Shown: in pieces, positions 1 to 6,063 of the stretch
Layout: every line of letters begins with the position of its first letter
How positions within the stretch are numbered: position 1 is the first letter of the stretch
Assembly (NCBI GenBank): GCA_958427155.1
Contig: CAUABB010000054.1
Coordinates: 1 to 8,508 of the forward strand
Reading direction: 5' to 3'
From: an uncultured Oscillospiraceae bacterium
GTDB taxonomy: Bacteria > Bacillota > Clostridia > Oscillospirales > Ruminococcaceae
Length of the DNA stretch: 8,508 bases
Position numbers and translations under genes: made by a program
The notes under the pieces: model-generated
What the model was told of the DNA's origin: nothing
The model's input: the letters and a program-made list of their open reading frames with translations, nothing else
Database searches by the model: none

Positions 1-1
1 G

Positions 2-436
2 GAGGGGTTAGCTGGAACTTATGAAGTCTTCCAGTTGGCGGAACTGGTTCATCCGCAGAAGGGATGCGAGGTTCTTGCGGTTTATGGAGAAGACTTTTAC
101 AAAGGGACTCCTGTTGTCACTAAAAATAGATTTGGAAAGGGTGTTTGTTACCATATTGCTGCCAGGACTGAAAATCCGCTGTTAGATGCACTCTATGACA
201 GCATCATTGCCAAACATGACATTGAAATGGCACTGGGTGGGGAATATCCCCTTGGTATAACCGTCCAGCAAAGGTACGGAGACGGGGAAAATTATTATTT
301 TGTCATGAATTTTAATGGAGAGGCAAAACAACTTGTTCTCCCCGGTGGACTTTTTTATGATCATGTTTCCCAACAGGAAATAGACAGTGTGCTTCAGTTG
401 GATCCATACGGCGTTGCCATTTTAGTCAGGCGTTAA
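2..436 (+). CDS. GH42 family beta-galactosidase, C-terminal end (5' partial)
   Basis: This is the last 144 codons of a gene that begins left of the window; the frame is open from base 2, so the TTG at 35 is an internal Leu codon and not a start. GH42 enzymes hydrolyse terminal beta-galactosides (lactose, galacto-oligosaccharides, plant galactans) and are usually near 680 residues, so only about a fifth is visible and the catalytic barrel is missing. The visible part matches the end of the trimerisation domain, with the stretch EVLAVYGEDFYKGTPVVTKN followed by RFGKGVCYHIAAR, and then the small C-terminal beta domain (YYFVMNFNGEAKQLVLPGG). No signal peptide can be judged. A major facilitator transporter follows on the same strand 109 bp downstream, which suggests an uptake and hydrolysis pair. 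The family call rests on recognised motifs; the exact substrate is not known. Confidence 0.88.
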   Translation, partial: EGLAGTYEVFQLAELVHPQKGCEVLAVYGEDFYKGTPVVTKNRFGKGVCYHIAARTENPLLDALYDSIIAKHDIEMALGGEYPLGITVQQRYGDGENYYFVMNFNGEAKQLVLPGGLFYDHVSQQEIDSVLQLDPYGVAILVRR

Positions 437-534
437 CCATTTTTCCGTTTTCGTATACATACTTCCAGCATTTTTAAAGCTAAAAATCAGAAAACAATAT
501 AGCAATGTTTTTATTTGAAATTTTATTTTAAACT

Positions 535-538
535 GAGG
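535..538 (+). promoter_or_regulatory. Ribosome binding site deciding the transporter start
   Basis: GAGG at 535-538 lies 1 base before an ATG at 540 and 7 bases before an in-frame ATG at 546. The second spacing is normal for translation initiation and the first is too short, so 546 is the better start. Confidence 0.6.
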
Positions 539-545
539 AATGAAC

Positions 546-1757
546 ATGAAAAAAATCAATCTGAAAACCCCTGCAGGTATCACAGCTTCCATTATGCTGC
601 TTTATCTTATCCAGTGGGGAGCGCAATATATTGGTTACAATTATCTTCCGATATATATTGACGCCCTGCCGTTTTCGACCAACAGCACTACCGGGCTTGC
701 AATCGCAGTCGGCGCTGCTACAACAATTTGTGCTCAGCCGGTTTGGGGTCGATTGGGAGATCATGCGAAAACAAAAAACCGCATCCTGATGATTGCTTTA
801 TTACTGGAAGCGTTGGTGGGGCTTTTGTTTTTTGTCCAAATGCCAAATCTCTGGATGTTGCTGCTATGCGTAGTGTTGTTTTATATTCCTTTTCTTGCGC
901 CGCAGGTTTTGATTGACACCATTGTTGTGGAAAATCTCAACAGGGTTAAAGTGCGTTTTGGGATGCTTCGGTGTTTTGCTTCCGGTGGTGCAGCGTTGAT
1001 GTCTTTTATATTTGGATTTGCCGGTGAAATGACCGGAATGAAGGCTTTTACTATTTTTTCCCTCTTTGCGGCGGCTTCAATTATACCACTTTTATTTCTT
1101 CCCAAAACCAAAGGTCATGCTCATGGGACCAGGGAGAAAGGAGCTTATCGCAGTCTGCTTCACAACAAACGGTTTATGTTGTTTTTGTTATACGGATTTT
1201 TCCTGTTTCTTTGTGGGGCAATGATTAACGCTTTTTTCCCTATCTATTTTTCAACTGAAAAGGGGTTAGATGCCGGCGTAGAGGTTTATGGTATCTTTAT
1301 GGGAATTACGATCCTACTTGAAGCGTCATTAATGTTTTTTGCCTCTCGTTTTTTTGCGCGGTTGAATCCTTACATCGTTTTTATGTTTCCCTTAATTGCC
1401 GGGGTCTTTCGGATGTTGATTCCGGTGGTTTCAGGTACCTGGACAGATATGCTGATTTATCCGGTGTTTCATGCGCTTTGGTTTGCGCCACTCTGGACAA
1501 AGGTTGCGCCTTTTATCCAGTCGGTCATGCCGCTTTCCATGCGAGCGACTGGGCAGTCTTTCTGGACAATTATCACCAGCGGGATTGCGCCGGTTATTGG
1601 TTCTCTGACGGCAGGCTGGTTTGCAGACTGGATTGGTATTCGAGGAATGTTTTTGATTGTCTGTATTACGATGACGATTTTAAGCGTGGTTTTTGCCTTT
1701 TTATTCTTTAGACAGATTAAAATTGATAGGAATGAAGGTTGGGAAATGACGTTATAA
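546..1757 (+). CDS. MFS transporter, probable galactoside or oligosaccharide permease
   Basis: This is a 403-residue integral membrane protein with about 12 hydrophobic helices in two halves, joined by a basic cytoplasmic loop near residues 184-205 (PKTKGHAHGTREKG). The motif between helices 2 and 3, GRLGDHAKTKNRIL at about 68-81, is a form of the MFS signature GxLxDxxGRRxxL. The N-terminal pattern (Gln and Trp in helix 1, then YLPIYI) resembles the LacY-like or nucleoside-symporter-like branch (MFS_1_like), which moves sugars or nucleosides with protons. The gene follows a GH42 beta-galactosidase, so a galactoside substrate is a reasonable inference; substrate residues were not checked. The ATG at 546 is preferred over the one at 540 because of the ribosome binding site spacing. 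The gene ends 4 bases before a strong terminator stem. No promoter is clear in the 109-bp gap, so it may be co-transcribed with the upstream gene. Confidence 0.85.
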   Translation: MKKINLKTPAGITASIMLLYLIQWGAQYIGYNYLPIYIDALPFSTNSTTGLAIAVGAATTICAQPVWGRLGDHAKTKNRILMIALLLEALVGLLFFVQMPNLWMLLLCVVLFYIPFLAPQVLIDTIVVENLNRVKVRFGMLRCFASGGAALMSFIFGFAGEMTGMKAFTIFSLFAAASIIPLLFLPKTKGHAHGTREKGAYRSLLHNKRFMLFLLYGFFLFLCGAMINAFFPIYFSTEKGLDAGVEVYGIFMGITILLEASLMFFASRFFARLNPYIVFMFPLIAGVFRMLIPVVSGTWTDMLIYPVFHALWFAPLWTKVAPFIQSVMPLSMRATGQSFWTIITSGIAPVIGSLTAGWFADWIGIRGMFLIVCITMTILSVVFAFLFFRQIKIDRNEGWEMTL

Positions 1758-1802
1758 AAAGGCTGTCTGCCGGAATATATATTCCGGCAGACAGCCTTTT
1801 TT
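1756..1802. terminator. Bidirectional rho-independent terminator between convergent genes
   Basis: A perfect 16-bp inverted repeat (arms 1761-1776 and 1781-1796, starting GGCTGTCTGCCGG) has a 4-base ATAT loop. Five A's precede it (1756-1760) and six T's follow it (1797-1802), so a U tract follows the stem when read from either strand. It sits between the transporter stop codon, whose last two bases are the first two A's, and the stop codon of the convergent DUF3842 gene 17 bp away. It should end transcripts from both sides. Confidence 0.93.
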
Positions 1803-1818
1803 ACTGGAAAGAAACAAG

Positions 1819-2250
1819 CTACTCTGCAAGTTTTGCTGCGGTTTGTTTGGCAAGAGAAACAGCACCATCAACCAGCTGCTGGATACTGTAATTTTCTGCA
1901 AAAGGAATGTGAATATTACAGCGATCAACGGGGATTAGAATCTTTTGGGCATCACTACTGCCAATTGCCTCTGCCATTTTGGGAGTAAGTTCTCCGAGCA
2001 GGGAATTTGGCATCAGAATCGCGAGGACACCTATAATAATATCCGCCTTTCGCACGTTGCAGACAATAGCGTTTTCTCCGGTTGCACCGTCGGCAGCTCC
2101 CGCCTTAAGCATAGCGTTAGTGGCGGCGGAATTCGTTCCAAGGGCGCGGATATGTATGTTTGGAAGCTCACTTTTGAGTTTGAGCACAATGGCTTTTCCA
2201 ATGCCGCCTCCTTGACCATCTACTACTGTAATCAGGATGTCTCGCTTCAT
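1819..2250 (-). CDS. DUF3842 family protein
   Basis: This 143-residue soluble protein of unknown function is recognised as DUF3842. Its N-terminus is a beta strand followed by a glycine-rich loop, VVDGQGGGIGKA at residues 9-20, which looks like a nucleotide-binding loop of a Rossmann-type fold. Other conserved-looking blocks are ALGTNSAATNAMLKAG (36-51), DGATGENAIVCN (54-65), LMPNSLLGELTPKMAEAI (79-96) and LIPVDRCNIHIPF (105-117). There is no signal peptide or membrane helix. Length and start are normal for the family: the ATG at 2250 has AAGGAG 9 bases upstream (2260-2265). It has its own promoter at 2287-2315, and the terminator of the upstream rny gene lies before that promoter, so it is probably a separate single-gene unit. 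Ligand and role are unknown; binding of a nucleotide or dinucleotide is only inferred from the glycine loop. Confidence 0.85.
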   Translation of the reverse strand: MKRDILITVVDGQGGGIGKAIVLKLKSELPNIHIRALGTNSAATNAMLKAGAADGATGENAIVCNVRKADIIIGVLAILMPNSLLGELTPKMAEAIGSSDAQKILIPVDRCNIHIPFAENYSIQQLVDGAVSLAKQTAAKLAE

Positions 2251-2286
2251 AAATTAATGCTCCTTTGGACAGTTGTTATTCATTTG

Positions 2287-2315
2287 ATTGTACAAGATTT
2301 TAGACGTTTTTGCAA
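2287..2315 (-). promoter_or_regulatory. Probable housekeeping promoter of the DUF3842 gene
   Basis: On the minus strand, TTGCAA (2310-2315) and TACAAT (2287-2292) are separated by exactly 17 bases, matching the housekeeping -35 and -10 consensus at 4 and 5 of 6 positions. Transcription would start near 2280, giving a leader of about 30 nt that contains the ribosome binding site. It lies just downstream of the rny terminator, which fits an independent unit. Confidence 0.7.
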
Positions 2316-2332
2316 CATATCAGCGTACAAAT

Positions 2333-2364
2333 AGGCCGCAGGAAACTTATAGTCCCTGCGGCCT
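2333..2364 (-). terminator. Probable rny terminator
   Basis: Arms AGGCCGCAGG (2333-2342) and its exact complement (2355-2364) form a 10-bp GC-rich stem with a 12-base loop, whose middle can pair 3 more bases. It starts 17 bp past the rny stop codon. The following T tract on the minus strand is short and interrupted (ATTTGT), so termination may be incomplete; the opposite strand also has a T-rich flank. Confidence 0.72.
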
Positions 2365-2381
2365 GTTATTCTGTGTTTGAC

Positions 2382-3944
2382 TTATTTTGCGTACTCAATT
2401 GCGCGGCTTTCACGCACTAAGTTAACCTTGATCTGCCCCGGATATTCTAGCTCGTTCTCAATCCGATTGACAATGTTACGGGCAACAAGAATCATATTTT
2501 CGTCTTTAATAACTTCTGGTTTGACCATGATCCGTATTTCACGGCCAGCTTGGATAGCGAAGGATTTTTCAACGCCCTCAAAGGAGTTGGCAATTTCCTC
2601 TAATTTTTCAAGACGCTTAATGTAGTTTTCCAAATTTTCACGGCGCGCCGCCGGACGTGCCGCAGAAATTGCATCAGCGGCCTGTACCAGACAGGCAACA
2701 ACAGTTTTAGGCTCTACATCATTATGATGAGCCTGAATCGCATGGATGACTTCATTAGACTCTTTATACTTACGGCAGACATCTACGCCGATTTCGACGT
2801 GAGAGCCTTCAATTTCGTGGTTGAGAGCCTTACCAATATCGTGTAGGAGACCTGCGCGGCGAGCCTGAACAGGATCTATTCCAAGTTCGGAGGCCATCAT
2901 GCCGGCGAAATAGGCAACTTCAATTGAGTGGTTAAGGACATTTTGCCCGTAGCTAGTGCGAAACCGCAGACGACCCAGCAATTTAACAAGTTCCGGATGA
3001 ATGCCGTGAACGTTGGTTTCAAGTACAGCACGTTCCCCTTCAGACTTGATTTTCTGTTCCACTTCACGGCGAGATTTTTCAACCATTTCTTCAATTCGGG
3101 CCGGATGGATCCGCCCGTCCGCAATCAGTCGTTCCAACGACTGACGGGCAATTTCGCGGCGGATTGGATCATGACAAGAAAGGGTAATTGCCTCCGGTGT
3201 ATCATCAATAATTAGATCTACACCGGTCAGAGTTTCAATTGTGCGAATATTTCGGCCTTCCCGCCCGATAATACGACCTTTCATTTCGTCATTAGGCAAT
3301 GAGACAACCGATACAGTAGCTTCCGAAACAGTTTCGGCGGCACACCGAGAAATCGCGAGAGAAATCAATTCGCGGGCCTTCTGGTCTGCCTCATCTTTGA
3401 GTTGCTGCTCATAGTGTTGAATTTTCAGCGCTTTTTCATGAACCAGTTCTGTTTCTAATGTGTCAAGTAATTGCTGCCTGGCCTGATCCGCAGTGAGTTC
3501 AGAAATACGCTCTAGTTGATCCAGCTGGCTTTTTTTGATAATTTCCGCTTCTTTTAATTTTTCTTCGGCCTGTTTTAAGCGGTTTTGGACCTGTTCGTCT
3601 TTTTTTTCAATATTATCGATCTTTCGATCAAGAGATTCTTCTTTTTGTTGAAGGCGGCGTTCCTGCCGGTTAAGTTCCCCCCGAAGCTCTTTTAAGTCAC
3701 GGTCAGATTCTACGCGAAGACGATGGATTTCATCCTTCGCTTCCACCAGTGCCTCCCGTTTTTTGCGTTCGGCTTCCTTCTCTCCCTCCGCAATGATGCG
3801 TTTGGCCTCTTCTTCAGCACTGCCGATTTCAGCTTCGGCAACCTTTTTTCTATAATGAACACCTATAAAAAAGGTGGCGACACCAATCAGAATCGCGCCT
3901 GCAAAAAAAGCGATAATGCCAATTAATAATGAATTTGTGTCCAT
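2382..3944 (-). CDS. rny: Ribonuclease Y (membrane-anchored endoribonuclease)
   Basis: RNase Y starts the decay of many mRNAs in Firmicutes and processes some polycistronic transcripts; it is anchored to the membrane and associates with degradosome-like partners. This protein is 520 residues, the same length as the Bacillus subtilis enzyme. It has an N-terminal transmembrane helix (about 6-29), a long charged coiled coil (about 32-195), a KH RNA-binding domain with the GRIIGREGRNIR loop (223-234), and an HD domain with H339 and the H368-D369 pair that binds the catalytic metal, followed by the conserved C-terminal region ending YPGQIKVNLVRESRAIEYAK. Nothing looks missing. The ATG at 3944 has AGGAGG 14 bases upstream, which is a long spacing, but no in-frame alternative fits better. 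A consensus promoter lies 134 bp upstream, and a terminator follows the gene. It is host chromosome and marks the left limit of the phage genes. Confidence 0.97.
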   Translation of the reverse strand: MDTNSLLIGIIAFFAGAILIGVATFFIGVHYRKKVAEAEIGSAEEEAKRIIAEGEKEAERKKREALVEAKDEIHRLRVESDRDLKELRGELNRQERRLQQKEESLDRKIDNIEKKDEQVQNRLKQAEEKLKEAEIIKKSQLDQLERISELTADQARQQLLDTLETELVHEKALKIQHYEQQLKDEADQKARELISLAISRCAAETVSEATVSVVSLPNDEMKGRIIGREGRNIRTIETLTGVDLIIDDTPEAITLSCHDPIRREIARQSLERLIADGRIHPARIEEMVEKSRREVEQKIKSEGERAVLETNVHGIHPELVKLLGRLRFRTSYGQNVLNHSIEVAYFAGMMASELGIDPVQARRAGLLHDIGKALNHEIEGSHVEIGVDVCRKYKESNEVIHAIQAHHNDVEPKTVVACLVQAADAISAARPAARRENLENYIKRLEKLEEIANSFEGVEKSFAIQAGREIRIMVKPEVIKDENMILVARNIVNRIENELEYPGQIKVNLVRESRAIEYAK

Positions 3945-4049
3945 TTTACAAGTACAAACCTCCTTTATCTTTCTATTTTTTTGTTGGAAAATTGTGAATC
4001 ATTACTAAAATAATAAAAAACAAATTATCAAAAAAAGGTCAAAAAACCG

Positions 4050-4070
4050 AAAAAACAGCGTATTCGCTAT
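4050..4070 (-). promoter_or_regulatory. Hairpin at the 5' end of the rny leader
   Basis: On the minus strand, bases 4070-4055 can fold into a 6-bp stem (one G-U pair) with an AATA loop, and a run of six T's (4055-4050) follows. It begins at, or a base or so after, the predicted transcription start, so it would sit at the very 5' end of the rny mRNA. It may protect the 5' end or act as a weak attenuator. The stem is short and the role is inferred. Confidence 0.35.
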
Positions 4071-4077
4071 ATCATTT

Positions 4078-4106
4078 ATTGTAATACGATTACAAAGTAA
4101 TGTCAA
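4078..4106 (-). promoter_or_regulatory. Housekeeping promoter of rny
   Basis: On the minus strand a perfect -35 TTGACA (4101-4106) is followed by a 17-base spacer and TACAAT (4078-4083), 5 of 6 matches to the -10 consensus. The start point would be near 4071, giving an rny leader of about 127 nt that is strikingly U-rich, with a ribosome binding site at 3959-3964. Because this promoter is intact, any phage integration boundary is most simply placed to the right of about 4110. Confidence 0.85.
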
Positions 4107-4193
4107 GAAAATTTACAGGCTGTATTATTTTTAGCTAAGGAACACAAAAGAGGAAAGTTAACATAAAAAAGCAGTATGTATAAAGGGGAAAAG

Positions 4194-4208
4194 ATGATTT
4201 CAGAGTAA
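4194..4208 (+). other. Possible four-codon leader ORF (M-I-S-E)
   Basis: ATG ATT TCA GAG TAA follows AAGGGG (4183-4188) at 5 bases, a good ribosome binding arrangement. An in-frame ATG at 4176 would extend it to 10 codons. The stop codon is the first three bases of the inverted repeat at 4206-4233, so a terminating ribosome would cover the left arm. It could be a regulatory leader peptide, but so short an ORF may be chance. It conflicts with the weak promoter candidate at 4158-4184, which would start transcription after the ribosome binding site. Confidence 0.2.
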
Positions 4209-4233
4209 AGTTGCATACGGCTGTGCAACTTTA
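4206..4233. repeat. Perfect 10-bp inverted repeat ahead of the terminase genes
   Basis: Arms TAAAGTTGCA (4206-4215) and TGCAACTTTA (4224-4233) are exact complements around an 8-base spacer. The repeat lies about 40 bp before the TerS start. It could be an operator, an mRNA hairpin controlling the packaging operon, or part of a packaging or attachment site. No T tract follows on either strand, so a terminator is unlikely. The repeat is seen; the role is not. Confidence 0.55.
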
Positions 4234-4273
4234 TATCAAAAAATGATTTTTGGTGAAAGGGATGGTGATACGG

Positions 4274-4768
4274 ATGAACGGTCCAAAACTGAAGGAAAAG
4301 GAGGAACTTTTCTGTCTGTTTTACCAGGTAACCGGGAACGGAAGGGAAGCAGCACTTTTGGCAGGATACTCCGCGGAAGATGCTGAAAAAGAAGCGCTGC
4401 TTCTACTGAAGAATCGTCGAATTATCAGACGCCTGGAGCGGCTTGGGAAAACGGGCGGATGCAGACGTGAAGAGATCGCCGCCGGGTTCCGCCGACTTGC
4501 CTTTGGGTCAGTCAATGACGCGGTTTGTCTAGCATTGATGGGGAAAGAACTTTCCACAGATGAGCTTCTGCGACTTGATTTATACAATCTCTCTGAGCTG
4601 AAAACGGGGGAAAAAGGGATTGAAATGAAGTTTTATGACCGACAGAAAGCTCTTGCAATGCTGATGGAGCTTGAATCGGAAGGAAATTCTGAGTCGCATT
4701 CCTCCTTTTATAAGGCGTTAGAACAGGGAGCCGCTGTACTGAGGCGGGAAGGCGAAACAGGAGAATGA
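4274..4768 (+). CDS. terS: Phage terminase small subunit
   Basis: TerS binds the packaging site on phage DNA and directs the large subunit to it. The N-terminal region, residues about 8-55, has the typical Terminase_2 pattern: KEKEELFCLFYQVTGNGREA, then ALLAGYS and two more helices, a helix-turn-helix that recognises DNA. The MKFYDRQKALAML segment (118-130) matches the conserved C-terminal part of the family. From the ATG at 4274 it is 164 residues, a normal length. Earlier in-frame starts exist at 4250 (TTG), 4253 (GTG), 4262 (ATG) and 4265 (GTG). The AAAGGG at 4256-4261 touches the 4262 ATG and is 12 bases from 4274, and GGTGAT at 4264-4269 is 4 bases from 4274, so 4274 is preferred but not certain. 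It overlaps the TerL gene by 4 bases (ATGA), which indicates translational coupling. Confidence 0.87.
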   Translation: MNGPKLKEKEELFCLFYQVTGNGREAALLAGYSAEDAEKEALLLLKNRRIIRRLERLGKTGGCRREEIAAGFRRLAFGSVNDAVCLALMGKELSTDELLRLDLYNLSELKTGEKGIEMKFYDRQKALAMLMELESEGNSESHSSFYKALEQGAAVLRREGETGE

Positions 4769-6015
4769 AGTTTTTTCCTTTCAGTAAAAAACAGCTCCGA
4801 GTTTTGACTTGGTGGTGTCAAAACAGTACAGACCGTTCTCACGACGCCATTATCTGTGACGGAGCGGTTCGGAGTGGGAAAACGCTTTGTATGTCAATTT
4901 CTTTTGTCCTGTGGGCATTTTCAGAATATAGCGGGCAATCCTTTGCTTTTTGTGGAAAAACAATTGCCTCACTTCGCCGAAATGTAATTCTTCCCCTCCT
5001 GGCGGGGTTGCGGGAGATGGGTTTTTCCTGCCAAGAAAAGGTATCCCGAAATGTAGTTGTGTTAACGCACAGGGGCAAAAGTAACCAGTTCTACCTGTTT
5101 GGTGGCCGAGATGAATCTTCGGCCTCTTTGATCCAGGGTATCACTCTGGCGGGTGTTCTTCTTGATGAAGTGGCGCTGATGCCACGATCTTTTGTAGAAC
5201 AGGCACTTGCCCGTTGTTCCGTACCCGGTTCAAAGCTTTGGTTTAACTGTAATCCTGAACATCCCTTTCACTGGTTCTATGAGGAGTGGATTCAAAAAGC
5301 CAGTCAAAAAAATGCGCTTTATCTTCATTTTACCATGGACGATAATCCCGCCTTGTCGGAGGAAATTAAGCAACGGTATCGTTCCCTTTACAGCGGCCCG
5401 TTTTATGAGCGGTTTATTGAGGGGCGATGGACAGCCGCAGCTGGTGCTGTTTATCCGATGTTTTCTGAATCAAAGCATGTGGTGCACACCCTTCCGAAAT
5501 CATTTGAACGTTTTGTGGTTTCCTGTGACTATGGAACGGTCAACCCAGCTTCTTTTGGACTTTGGGGAAAAAGCGGAACCGTTTGGTACCGAATTCGAGA
5601 GTACTATTATGACTCCCGCAGAGAACAAAAACTTAGAACCGACGAGGAACATTACACTGCTTTGGAAGAGTTGGTTGGGAATCGGCGTTTGGAAAGGATC
5701 TTTGTAGACCCTTCGGCCGCAAGCTTTATGGAGTGCATCCGCAGGCATGGAAAATTTCGCCCAGAAGCGGCCAAAAATGATGTACTGGATGGAATTCGTA
5801 AGGTAGGAGATGCCCTACGTGAAGGAAAAATTCTTTTTTCGGCAGATTGCCGGGATACCATAAGGGAATTTTCACTTTATGTCTGGGATCAGAACAGTGG
5901 GGAGGACCGTCCAGTCAAGCGAAATGATCATGCGATGGATGAAATCCGATATTTTGTCAGCGGAATCCTTTCCACACAGCACGACGGATTTTATGCTCTC
6001 TCATTGAGCCGATAA
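4765..6015 (+). CDS. terL: Phage terminase large subunit, PBSX type
   Basis: This is the ATP-driven motor and nuclease that cuts concatemeric phage DNA and pumps it through the portal into the procapsid. It has 416 residues, usual for PBSX-type TerL. The ATPase half shows Walker A GAVRSGKT (33-40), Walker B GVLLDEV with D134 and E135, and the coupling motif WFNCNPEHPFHWFY (159-172). The nuclease half has an RNase H-like acidic set: D255 in SCDYGT, D315 in FVDPSA, and D388 and D392 in NDHAMDEIRYF. All key residues are present, so the enzyme should be active. The start overlaps the TerS stop; AGGAG lies only 1 base before the ATG, so translation probably relies on coupling to TerS. A hairpin follows the gene before the portal. 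It corresponds to XtmB of the B. subtilis defective phage PBSX. Confidence 0.95.
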   Translation: MKFFPFSKKQLRVLTWWCQNSTDRSHDAIICDGAVRSGKTLCMSISFVLWAFSEYSGQSFAFCGKTIASLRRNVILPLLAGLREMGFSCQEKVSRNVVVLTHRGKSNQFYLFGGRDESSASLIQGITLAGVLLDEVALMPRSFVEQALARCSVPGSKLWFNCNPEHPFHWFYEEWIQKASQKNALYLHFTMDDNPALSEEIKQRYRSLYSGPFYERFIEGRWTAAAGAVYPMFSESKHVVHTLPKSFERFVVSCDYGTVNPASFGLWGKSGTVWYRIREYYYDSRREQKLRTDEEHYTALEELVGNRRLERIFVDPSAASFMECIRRHGKFRPEAAKNDVLDGIRKVGDALREGKILFSADCRDTIREFSLYVWDQNSGEDRPVKRNDHAMDEIRYFVSGILSTQHDGFYALSLSR

Positions 6016-6018
6016 TAC

Positions 6019-6042
6019 GAACCGGCCTTTTGAGGCCGGTTC
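6019..6042 (+). repeat. Hairpin between terL and portal genes
   Basis: Arms GAACCGGCCT (6019-6028) and AGGCCGGTTC (6033-6042) form a perfect 10-bp stem with a TTTG loop, starting 3 bases after the TerL stop and ending 8 bases before the portal ribosome binding site. The next bases are CAAACAG, with no T tract, so it is not a standard rho-independent terminator. It may be an mRNA stability or processing element that sets different amounts of TerL and portal. Confidence 0.7.
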
Positions 6043-6050
6043 AAACAGAA

Positions 6051-6059
6051 AGGAGGAGG
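6051..6059 (+). promoter_or_regulatory. Strong ribosome binding site supporting the TTG start of the portal gene
   Basis: AGGAGGAGG at 6051-6059 lies 4 to 7 bases before TTG at 6064. The nearest ATG, at 6072, is in another frame. The strong site supports TTG as the real start codon. Confidence 0.75.
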
Positions 6060-6063
6060 TTGA

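Larger units (their letters stand above)
4107..4273. other. Gap between the rny promoter and the phage packaging genes
   Basis: Together with the rny leader and promoter, this completes about 330 bases without an established gene. Here it holds a weak promoter-like pair on the plus strand, TTAACA at 4158-4163 and TATAAA at 4179-4184 with a short 15-base spacer, a tiny ORF at 4194-4208, and a perfect inverted repeat at 4206-4233. The host-phage boundary most likely falls in this stretch. I see no tRNA gene, integrase site or obvious attachment core, and without the other end of the element an attachment repeat cannot be identified. Confidence 0.5.

Noticed and set aside
470..487. AT-only inverted repeat ATTTTTA-4-TAAAAAT after the beta-galactosidase gene
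   Set aside because: It has no GC pairs and no following T tract, so it is too weak to be called a terminator in an AT-rich gap.
1945..2334. Open frame of 129 codons on the plus strand across the DUF3842 gene
   Set aside because: It is antisense to a recognised gene with its own promoter and ribosome binding site, and has no recognisable motif.
4101..4128. Plus-strand promoter candidate with TATTAT at 4123-4128
   Set aside because: The matching -35 (TGTCAA) fits the consensus at only 2 of 6 positions; the bases belong to the rny promoter on the other strand.
4158..4184. Plus-strand promoter candidate TTAACA-15-TATAAA for the phage operon
   Set aside because: Both boxes are close to consensus but the 15-base spacer is short, and AT-rich DNA gives such pairs by chance; mentioned only in the description of the gap.
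4321..4587. Open frame of 88 codons on the minus strand inside TerS
   Set aside because: It lies wholly within a recognised gene, is rich in Ser and Arg as expected for an antisense frame, and resembles no family.
5207..5707. Open frame of 166 codons in another plus-strand frame inside TerL
   Set aside because: It overlaps the ATPase-nuclease gene, whose motifs are complete, and has no ribosome binding site or recognisable domain.
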